From Limosilactobacillus sp. (lineage in GTDB: Bacteria; Bacillota; Bacilli; Lactobacillales; Lactobacillaceae), in contig JAUMUE010000018.1 in assembly GCA_030530845.1 (NCBI GenBank), positions 1-34,849 on the forward strand: a DNA stretch of 34,849 bases. The letters are read 5' to 3'. Both the position numbers and the translations under genes were made by a program. Positions within the stretch are counted from its first letter, which is position 1; each line of letters starts with the position of its first letter. The notes beneath the pieces were generated by a model. That model was not told where the DNA came from, made no database searches, and saw only the letters and a list, made by a program, of their open reading frames with translations. This document shows, one piece after another, positions 27,316 through 34,849 of the stretch.

Positions 27316-27561
27316 TTACTTGAGACCGTACTTCTTGTTGAACTTGTCCACTGCACCGTCGGCTTGAGTAAACTTTTGCTTACCAGTGTAGAATGGGTGT
27401 GAATCTGAAGTAACTTCGACCCGGATCAATGGGTATTCGTTACCGTCTTCCCACTTAACAGTTTCCTTAGAAGTAGCAGTAGAACCAGAAATAAACTTGA
27501 AACCAGTAGAAGAATCTTCAAATACTACTGGGTGGTAATCTGGATGAATTCCTTGTTTCAT
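27316..27561 (-). CDS. rpmE2: 50S ribosomal protein L31 type B
   Basis: L31 bridges the ribosomal subunits. The 81-aa protein begins [16 protein letters not shown], with [16 protein letters not shown] and the C-terminal [21 protein letters not shown]. It contains no cysteine, so it is the zinc-free type B. The start is ATG 27561, after AAAAGGAG; the longer open frame to 27612 lacks resemblance to L31. It is downstream of murA2 and ends at a strong terminator. Confidence 0.96.
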   Translation of the reverse strand: MKQGIHPDYHPVVFEDSSTGFKFISGSTATSKETVKWEDGNEYPLIRVEVTSDSHPFYTGKQKFTQADGAVDKFNKKYGLK

Positions 27562-27652
27562 ATTAATACGCTCCTTTTGCCATGAATCATTGCCTGAAAC
27601 ATAGATAATCAACCCTAACAGAATAACACGAATTAATTATCAACGCAACAGC

Positions 27653-28936
27653 TTATCCAATTTTTACTGAAGAATCGTCTTCAATTGTGACGTTTGCATT
27701 AAGACGGTTAAGCTTCCAAACGATCCGGTCATAACCACGAAGGATGTTGCCGGCGTTGGTGATAACCGTAGTACCTTCTGCCATCAAACCAGCGATGGTC
27801 AAAGCAGCACCACAACGAATTTCACCGGCGCTCACGTTTGCACCGTGAAGCTTATCAGTGTGCTTAATCACGATCGTACCAGTGGTATCATCTGCCTCGA
27901 TGTTCATACCCATCTTTTGCAGTTCTGGTACGTGCTTAACACGCTTTGGGTAAATCGTGTCGACAACTACACTATCGCCGTCAGCCAATGACATCAGTGG
28001 AGTCAGTGGTTGTTGTAAGTCGGTGGCAAAACCAGGGAATGGCATCGTCTTGACGTGGATCGGCTTGAATGAAGTCGTCTTAGGTACGTAGATCTTATCG
28101 CTATCGATCTGCAGGTCTACACCCATTTCAATCATCTTAGAAGTGAATGATTCAAGGTGTTCTGGAATGACGTTGTGGATCATCACACCGTCACCCAAGG
28201 CTGCAGCCAAGGCAAGGTAAGTACCGCTTTCGATTCGGTCCGCAATAATCGTGTGGGTGTTCATAGACTGAAGAGTATCGACACCGGTAATCCGGATCGT
28301 GTCAGTCCCAGCCCCACGAATCTTAGCGCCCATGTTGTTTAAGAAAGTCGCTAAATCGATAATTTCGGGTTCGCGAGCGGCGTTTTCAATAACAGTAGTA
28401 CCCTCTGCACGAACAGCAGCTAAAATTGCATTAATAGTCGCACCGACAGAAACCATATCCATGAAGATACGAGCACCGTGTAAACCATTAGCAGCTTCCA
28501 GGTGCACTGTACCATTAACTTCACTAACCGTTGCACCCAAAGTCTCAAACGCCTTGATGTGCAGGTCGATTGGACGAGGACCAATATTATCCCCACCAGG
28601 GAAGGTCAAAGTTGCACGGTGAAAACGACCTAACAAAGCCCCCATAAAGTAATAAGAAGCTCGCAAGCTCTTGATCGCTTTACTTGGAAGTTCAGCTTCG
28701 ACAATTTGTGTAGGATCAATGTCTAAAACGCCATGGTTAAATTCTGACTTGACGTTCATTGACTCCAGAATAATCATCAAATTGTGAACATCCAAGATAT
28801 CAGGAACAGTATCAAACTGTACCGGCGTATCAGCTAAAATCGCTGCTGGAATTAAAGCAACGGTGCTGTTCTTGGCACCACCGATCGTAACTTCGCCAGA
28901 TAGTCGGTTTCCTCCTTGAATGATCATTTTTTGCAT
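27653..28936 (-). CDS. murA: UDP-N-acetylglucosamine 1-carboxyvinyltransferase (MurA2/MurAB type)
   Basis: MurA moves enolpyruvate from PEP to UDP-GlcNAc, the committed step of peptidoglycan synthesis. The 427-aa protein has Lys22 (IGGAKNST), the SLRASYYFMGALLGRFHRA-type segment of the MurAB branch, Asp in FATDLQQPLTPL and RGYDRI. The flexible active-site loop reads GGDNIGPRPIDLH: Asp116 stands where E. coli has Cys115, the residue alkylated by fosfomycin. MurA enzymes with Asp here remain active and are insensitive to fosfomycin in several other bacteria. ATG 28936 has GAGG 10 nt upstream. A second MurA copy elsewhere is likely (inference). Confidence 0.94.
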   Translation of the reverse strand: MQKMIIQGGNRLSGEVTIGGAKNSTVALIPAAILADTPVQFDTVPDILDVHNLMIILESMNVKSEFNHGVLDIDPTQIVEAELPSKAIKSLRASYYFMGALLGRFHRATLTFPGGDNIGPRPIDLHIKAFETLGATVSEVNGTVHLEAANGLHGARIFMDMVSVGATINAILAAVRAEGTTVIENAAREPEIIDLATFLNNMGAKIRGAGTDTIRITGVDTLQSMNTHTIIADRIESGTYLALAAALGDGVMIHNVIPEHLESFTSKMIEMGVDLQIDSDKIYVPKTTSFKPIHVKTMPFPGFATDLQQPLTPLMSLADGDSVVVDTIYPKRVKHVPELQKMGMNIEADDTTGTIVIKHTDKLHGANVSAGEIRCGAALTIAGLMAEGTTVITNAGNILRGYDRIVWKLNRLNANVTIEDDSSVKIG

Positions 28937-29063
28937 TTCCGTGTTTCCTCACTTAAAATCATTAATCTTAATATTTATTTTCAGTTAATTTAATAAACTA
29001 TCGTATTTCATGATAAGTAATTACTAGGTAAATTACAAGCTTTTACAGGTAATCTTAAGGAAA

Positions 29064-29098
29064 TTAAAAAAGAGAAATGACTTAAGCCATTTCTCTTT
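29064..29098 (-). terminator. Terminator of pyrG
   Basis: AAAGAGAAATG (29069-29079) pairs with CATTTCTCTTT (29088-29098), an 11-bp perfect stem followed by T on the minus strand. Confidence 0.88.
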
Positions 29099-29112
29099 GA
29101 AATCAGTATAAA

Positions 29113-30790
<1,678 letters not shown>

Positions 30791-30810
30791 CTTATTCATA
30801 CGAACTTCTT

Positions 30811-30835
30811 GGCCTGTCCTATTTAACAGGCGCCC
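30811..30835 (-). promoter_or_regulatory. pyrG transcript 5' end and leader hairpin
   Basis: The predicted transcript begins GGGC at 30835 (7 nt after the -10), and the next bases form a hairpin GCCTGT/ACAGGC. In B. subtilis and Lactococcus the GGG start allows slippage adding G when CTP is low. Confidence 0.7.
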
Positions 30836-30842
30836 AAGAATG

Positions 30843-30871
30843 ATAATACAGGGTCGTCTGCAAATAGTCAA
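30843..30871 (-). promoter_or_regulatory. pyrG promoter
   Basis: The minus strand has TTGACT (30866-30871), a 17-nt spacer and TATTAT (30843-30848), directly after the rpoE stop. Confidence 0.85.
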
Positions 30872-30887
30872 GATAAACGATTAGATT

Positions 30888-31442
30888 TTATTCATCATCC
30901 TCGTCGTCATCTTCATCGCCTAATTCAGATAACTTATCTTCGAGGTTGTCGTCGATGTCGTCATCTTCATTGAAGTCGTCGTTTTCTTCATCGTAATCGT
31001 CGCTGTCATCTTCAGCGTCATCATCGTCTTGATCATCCAAATCATCATCTTCTGGATCATCGTTGTCATAATCGATTACGTCATCGTCGTCATCAGAGTC
31101 AGCTAAGAAGGCATTAACCTTACGACGCTTCTTCTTTGGACGATCTTCTTCGTCATCATTTTCACCGACAGTGGCTTCGTCGATGGATTCAAATGGATAC
31201 CATGCCCGCAGGCCCCAAGTATTGTCACCAAGTGAAATAAAACTGCCATCAACGTTCAAATCAGTATAGAATTGGGCGAGTCGTTCCCGGATTTCCTCAT
31301 CACTCTTACCCAAGTATTGTTGAATTTCATTAGTAAGGTCGACAAACGCCATCGCTTCTCCATGGTGAGCCAAAATAGCGTGTGCCACCTCTACCATTGA
31401 AAGTTCTGATTTGTCTTGGCCGTCAAAAACCTTTAATTCCAA
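30888..31442 (-). CDS. rpoE: DNA-directed RNA polymerase delta subunit
   Basis: Delta is a Gram-positive RNA polymerase subunit that speeds recycling and raises promoter selectivity. The N-terminal winged-helix (HARE-HTH) domain covers about residues 1-90 ([48 protein letters not shown]). The last about 75 residues are almost all Asp and Glu, the disordered acidic tail typical of delta. I prefer the TTG at 31442 (184 aa), because homologues start at MELKVFDGQ and GGGATGTG lies upstream; ATG 31454 has no good ribosome-binding site. It lies 45 bp after the DUF1934 gene and just before the pyrG promoter. Confidence 0.94.
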   Translation of the reverse strand: MELKVFDGQDKSELSMVEVAHAILAHHGEAMAFVDLTNEIQQYLGKSDEEIRERLAQFYTDLNVDGSFISLGDNTWGLRAWYPFESIDEATVGENDDEEDRPKKKRRKVNAFLADSDDDDDVIDYDNDDPEDDDLDDQDDDDAEDDSDDYDEENDDFNEDDDIDDNLEDKLSELGDEDDDEDDE

Positions 31443-31487
31443 ATTGGTGCACATCCCTTCAAAAAGTCTAATCTACATCATACAATA

Positions 31488-31916
31488 TTAAGCCTTAAAT
31501 TGCAATTGAAGTTGGTAACTTCCTACAACCTGTCCGGCGGTCGCTAAAGTATAGTCGACTTCCAGCTTGCCTGATGGCTCGATTGGGTCGACTGCCTTGT
31601 CCAGACGTGAGGTCGCCACTTTTAATTGAATGACCCCATATTGCGTCCGATAGCGCGTCACAGTTTCCTGGATCGGATCAAAATTCAAGATGGTCGTCAT
31701 TTCGCCATTGCGGTGCAAATGAACTTGATCATCCAGCCGGAACTGAACTGGCGTCTCCTGACCGTTTTGATGTTCCACATAGCGGAGGTAGTACTTGCCA
31801 TTCAGTTCGACAAAATCCCCCTGCTCTTCAAAAGTGAAGGTCTTTTCTTCATCTTCTTGGCGGATCGTCGTCGATAATTGCACTTGAACTGGTGTGATTC
31901 TCTTAATTTGGAACAC
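31488..31916 (-). CDS. DUF1934 (YwiB-like) beta-barrel protein
   Basis: The 139-142 aa protein is predicted to be all beta strands, with the pattern VQVQLSTTI...FTFEEQGDFVELNGKYYLRYVEHQNG...DYTLATAGQVVGSYQLQLQF. This fits the DUF1934/YwiB family, a lipocalin-like barrel of unknown function usually next to rpoE-pyrG or argS. No catalytic motif is visible. The start is odd: the ribosome-binding site GGGAGG (31916-31921) overlaps the only canonical start, GTG 31916; an in-frame ATT at 31907 has ideal 8-nt spacing and would give MKRITPVQVQ. Confidence 0.82.
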   Translation of the reverse strand: MFQIKRITPVQVQLSTTIRQEDEEKTFTFEEQGDFVELNGKYYLRYVEHQNGQETPVQFRLDDQVHLHRNGEMTTILNFDPIQETVTRYRTQYGVIQLKVATSRLDKAVDPIEPSGKLEVDYTLATAGQVVGSYQLQLQFKA

Positions 31917-31938
31917 CTCCCTTTTTGCTTACCCGTTA

Positions 31939-31944
31939 ATTATA
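31939..31944 (-). promoter_or_regulatory. Possible promoter for the DUF1934 gene and rpoE
   Basis: A perfect -10 TATAAT on the minus strand lies about 30 bp upstream of the DUF1934 start; I see no good -35. Confidence 0.4.
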
Positions 31945-31984
31945 CTGTAATCTCGGCAAAATGCGATGTTTTTGTCATCAGAAA

Positions 31985-32015
31985 TAATAAAAGCCACCCA
32001 GAAAATCTGAATGAC
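31985..32015 (-). terminator. Terminator of the TM2-domain gene
   Basis: On the minus strand GTCATTCAGA, a 3-nt loop, TCTGGGTGGC pair at all ten positions (three G-T), followed by TTTTATTATTT. Confidence 0.8.
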
Positions 32016-32024
32016 TTAGATGTA

Positions 32025-32468
32025 CTACTTGTTTTCTGATTCAGTATTAGTAGTAGCTTGAGTTTGTTGTGCATCGTCAGCGTTTTGTGCTGGTTGTGCT
32101 TGGTTAGCCATTGAACGTTCAGCCATGATTTGAGCAAAGACTTCATTTTCAACGTTTGTGCGATCCTTGTTAACAATTGATGGAATCAAGAAAAGGTCAA
32201 CAATAACCCAAATACCATCAATAAAGAAGAGCAAGATAGCAATTTCCATACCCAAGATAGAAACAAATAACATCCAACCGAAAACGGCAAGGAGAGTCAT
32301 AACAATCCCAGTACCGATCTTCTTAAGGTAGTAACGGTGAGCACCGATAGAACCGAGGAAGATAGCCAACAAGTAAGCAACAACGACATTCTTGCTTCTG
32401 CGGTTAACTTCGCTTTCAAAAGAAATAAGTTCACGATCAGTCATAAGATGCTTACGTGCAAAATCCAT
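32025..32468 (-). CDS. TM2-domain membrane protein
   Basis: The 147-aa protein carries a TM2 domain: first helix NVVVAYLLAIFLGSIGAHRYYL (about 27-48), with the conserved G-HR-Y turn, and later hydrophobic segments at about 52-100 including FFIDGIWVIVDLFLIP. The C-terminal about 45 residues are rich in Ala, Gln, Asn and Thr, and are probably disordered and cytoplasmic or exposed. TM2 proteins have no settled bacterial function. The ATG at 32468 has GGGGG about 10 nt upstream. It is divergent from the HD gene, with a palindrome between. Confidence 0.86.
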   Translation of the reverse strand: MDFARKHLMTDRELISFESEVNRRSKNVVVAYLLAIFLGSIGAHRYYLKKIGTGIVMTLLAVFGWMLFVSILGMEIAILLFFIDGIWVIVDLFLIPSIVNKDRTNVENEVFAQIMAERSMANQAQPAQNADDAQQTQATTNTESENK

Positions 32469-32539
32469 AATTCAATTTCCCCCAACAAAATAATAAATAA
32501 AGTTTAAAAAATGCCTTGAAAGTTATAATACTTTTATCC

Positions 32540-32575
32540 AGATAAGTAAATATCTTATCTTCTTTCTTGTATAAT
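32540..32575 (+). promoter_or_regulatory. Promoter region with operator-like palindrome between the TM2 and HD genes
   Basis: AGATAAG (32540-32546) and CTTATCT (32554-32560) form a 7-bp inverted repeat with a 7-nt spacer, covering the -35 position of a promoter whose -10 is TATAAT (32570-32575). Confidence 0.5.
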
Positions 32576-32644
32576 GGATATTAAAAGCAATATCTGACCA
32601 GTGCGACGGATTGTGTCGTACTTATTCTAAGGAGGCTTGGCATA

Positions 32645-34009
32645 TTGCATTTTAATGACGAAAATTTAGTACACGAAAAGGTCTTTCGCGATCCAATTCA
32701 TGGTCAAATCATAGTGGATAACCAGATCATCATGGACTTGATTAATACGCCGGAATTTCAACGCTTGCGGCGGGTCAAGCAACTGGGAACATCCTCATTT
32801 ACCTTCCATGGCGCGGAACACTCCCGCTTCGGCCACTGCCTCGGGGTATATGAGATTACGCGGAAGATGTGCAATTACTTCCAACGCAACTACCCAAGCA
32901 CTCAGCCAGACGACGGACTGTGGGATGACAGTGAACGCCCCGTCGCATTGTGTGCTGCCCTGCTCCACGACCTCGGCCACGGGCCATACTCACATACCTT
33001 TGAGCATATCTTTGGCACCGACCACGAGCAGATCACCCGTCAATTAATTACGGATCCTTCTACTAATATCAATAAGATCCTCAGCCGGGTTTCTCCAGAT
33101 TTTCCACACCAAGTTGCGAGCGTCATCGATCACACCTACGAAAATCAACAGGTCGTTCAGATGATTTCTAGCCAGATCGACGCGGACCGGATGGACTACT
33201 TACAGCGTGACTCCTACTACACAGGCACGAGCTACGGAAAATTTGACCTTGACCGTGTCCTCCACGTGATGCGGCCGGTCAAAAATGGAATTGCCTTCCA
33301 AATCTCCGGTATGCATGCGGTAGAAGACTACATCATCAGTCGGCTACAGATGTACCTGCAAATCTACTTCCACCCGGTATCTAGGTCCATGGAAGTCATC
33401 CTGGACCACCTGCTGATGCGAGCGAAGTACATTTACGAGCATCCTAACGACTTCGATCCAGACTTCACACCCCACATGCTGATGCCATTTTTCAATCACA
33501 AATTCACGCTGGATGACTACCTGGCATTGGATGATGGTGTGCTGACGACCTACTTCAACCACTGGACGCACTCACAGGATAAGGTATTGAGTGACCTCTC
33601 ACGTCGCTTCTTGTACCGTCAGCCATTTAAGTCCGCTGTATACGATAAGGAATCTGCCGAATGCCTGCCAAAGCTGCGGGAATTGATCCAGACGGCCGGT
33701 TTTAACAGCGACTACTACACTGCAGTCAATGACAGTTTCAAGCTTCCGTATGACACCTATAATCCACAAGATGGCATTAACCAGTCACAGATCGAACTCG
33801 TCCAACCAAACGGCGATTTCATCGAGCTGTCACAGGTTTCAACCCTCGTGGCTAGTGTGTCTGGACGTGAAGCTGGTGACCAACGTTTCTTCTTCCCTAA
33901 AGAGATGCTGGAAACACACCAGGATATCGAAGTGTTCGAACCTATCTACGAGCAATTCCAAAGCTACATCAAAAACAATCACATTATTAACCCCAAGGAG
34001 GACAAATAA
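32645..34009 (+). CDS. HD-domain phosphohydrolase (YwfO family)
   Basis: The 454-aa HD-superfamily metal-dependent phosphohydrolase has FRDPIHGQI at the start, then the metal-binding set: His in HGAEHSRFGHCLG, HD in ALLHDLGHGPYSH, and the later Asp in DADRMDYLQRDSYYTG. This layout resembles the dNTPase-like HD proteins such as YwfO and Enterococcus EF1143. Nucleotide triphosphate hydrolysis is likely, but the substrate is unproven. The start is TTG 32645, with AAGGAGG 9 nt upstream. The HAD gene follows by 2 nt, so they form an operon. A 7-bp hairpin (32601-32621) lies in its leader. Confidence 0.92.
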   Translation: MHFNDENLVHEKVFRDPIHGQIIVDNQIIMDLINTPEFQRLRRVKQLGTSSFTFHGAEHSRFGHCLGVYEITRKMCNYFQRNYPSTQPDDGLWDDSERPVALCAALLHDLGHGPYSHTFEHIFGTDHEQITRQLITDPSTNINKILSRVSPDFPHQVASVIDHTYENQQVVQMISSQIDADRMDYLQRDSYYTGTSYGKFDLDRVLHVMRPVKNGIAFQISGMHAVEDYIISRLQMYLQIYFHPVSRSMEVILDHLLMRAKYIYEHPNDFDPDFTPHMLMPFFNHKFTLDDYLALDDGVLTTYFNHWTHSQDKVLSDLSRRFLYRQPFKSAVYDKESAECLPKLRELIQTAGFNSDYYTAVNDSFKLPYDTYNPQDGINQSQIELVQPNGDFIELSQVSTLVASVSGREAGDQRFFFPKEMLETHQDIEVFEPIYEQFQSYIKNNHIINPKEDK

Positions 34010-34011
34010 TC

Positions 34012-34833
34012 ATGGCAATTAAAATGGTCGCAATCGACATCGACGGCACACTTATCAACGACAACCGCGAGATCACTCCTAAGACGGTCGAAGCCATCAA
34101 GAAGGCTAGTGCACAAGGCGTCAAGGTCGTCTTATGTACTGGCCGCCCAATGACCGGGGTCCAAGCCTACTTAGAACAACTTGGACTCGCCGGCAATGAT
34201 ACAGAATATGTCGTTAGTTTCAACGGTGCCCTCGCCCAAACTACCAGTGGCAAGGTCATGGTCAATTACAGTTTGACCTTCGAAGACTACGCCGACTGGA
34301 ATAATTACTGTCTCAAGGAAGGTGTGAAGTCACAAATTGAAACCCGTGACTACATCTACACCACTAACCAAGACATCAGCCCATACACGGTTTACGAATC
34401 AGAACTGGTTTCAATGCCAATTCGCTACCGTTCCATGGATGAGATGGCGCGGATGCGTGACGAATATGTAGTGGCTAAGGCAATGATGGTTGATTCCAAA
34501 GAAAACATCGACCGTGCCTACAACGACCTGACAGAAGAATTCAAGAACCGCTTCTCCATCGTTCGGAGTGAAGACTTCTACCTCGAATTCATGAACAAGG
34601 CTGTTTCAAAAGGTCAAGCCCTCAAGCGTCTGTGTGAAGAATTGAAGATTGATCCTTCAGAAGTAATGGCGCTCGGTAACGCTCAAAACGACGACTCCAT
34701 GATCGAATTCGCCGGTACCGGTGTTGCAATGGGTAATTCCATCCCCGGCACCATGAAGATTGCCGATGACGTCACCGAAGACAACAACCATGACGGTGTC
34801 GGCCTCGCAATCGAAAAACACGTACTCAAGTAA
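34012..34833 (+). CDS. Cof-type HAD-superfamily phosphatase
   Basis: The 273-aa HAD hydrolase of type IIB (Cof/YidA group) has motif I AIDIDGTLI with Asp nucleophile (residues 8 and 10), motif II VVLCTGRP, motif III Lys in NKAVSKGQALKRL and motif IV ALGNAQNDDSMIEFAG. These enzymes dephosphorylate sugar phosphates, flavin precursors or other small molecules; the substrate cannot be told here. The ATG 34012 has AAGGAGG overlapping the end of the HD gene, so translation is coupled. The gene is complete; the last bases of the window may begin its terminator. Confidence 0.93.
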   Translation: MAIKMVAIDIDGTLINDNREITPKTVEAIKKASAQGVKVVLCTGRPMTGVQAYLEQLGLAGNDTEYVVSFNGALAQTTSGKVMVNYSLTFEDYADWNNYCLKEGVKSQIETRDYIYTTNQDISPYTVYESELVSMPIRYRSMDEMARMRDEYVVAKAMMVDSKENIDRAYNDLTEEFKNRFSIVRSEDFYLEFMNKAVSKGQALKRLCEELKIDPSEVMALGNAQNDDSMIEFAGTGVAMGNSIPGTMKIADDVTEDNNHDGVGLAIEKHVLK

Positions 34834-34849
34834 CACAAAAAAGCCAGCT

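Noticed and set aside
27562..27612. N-terminal extension of L31
   Set aside because: L31 type B proteins begin at [19 protein letters not shown] precedes that ATG.
30888..31130. Asp-codon repeats (GAT/GAC-rich) in rpoE as a DNA repeat element
   Set aside because: They encode the normal acidic tail of the delta subunit.
34834..34849. Terminator after the HAD gene
   Set aside because: Only the first bases (A-run and GCCAGCT) are in the window, so no stem can be shown.

Overview
The window is chromosomal DNA from a member of the Lactobacillaceae, a low-to-moderate-GC Firmicute. Three things point there: the pth-mfd-rqcP-divIC-yabR-tilS-hpt-ftsH-hslO-dusB-lysS-rrn gene order, strong Shine-Dalgarno sites with frequent GTG/TTG starts, and a dltX-A-B-C-D operon. 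A heterofermentative group such as Limosilactobacillus is possible, but the genus is a guess. Every gene has recognisable core relatives. I see no prophage, IS element, CRISPR array, tRNA or genomic island.

Layout. 1-398 (minus) is gene-free and looks like the promoter and leader of an rRNA operon whose 16S gene would start just outside the window. 399-13589 (minus) is the classic translation, repair and division cluster: pth, mfd, rqcP, divIC, yabR, tilS, hpt, ftsH, hslO, dusB, lysS. 13792-14430 (plus) is a CBS-domain protein, possibly a c-di-AMP receptor. It shares a palindromic terminator with alr (minus). alr is divergent from dltXABCD (plus, 15804-20267), which puts D-alanine onto teichoic acids. 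Then come a diacetyl/acetoin reductase, cshA, murF, htpX and lemA (minus), a low-molecular-weight tyrosine phosphatase (plus), sortase A, rpmE2, murA2, pyrG, rpoE, a DUF1934 protein and a TM2-domain protein (minus). The window ends with an HD phosphohydrolase and a HAD phosphatase (plus).

Much of the region serves the cell envelope: alr supplies D-Ala to MurF and DltA, MurA2 and MurF build peptidoglycan precursors, SrtA anchors proteins, and HtpX and FtsH control membrane protein quality.

No wholly new system was found. The most notable observations are regulatory or residue-level: an Asp in place of the fosfomycin-target Cys of MurA; a pyrG leader with the GGG-start and C/U-rich terminator expected for reiterative-transcription attenuation; a CtsR-type direct repeat over the ftsH promoter; a terminator-like hairpin in the pth leader; and two genes (dltX and the DUF1934 gene) where the only well-spaced start codons are non-canonical (CTG/ATC and ATT).
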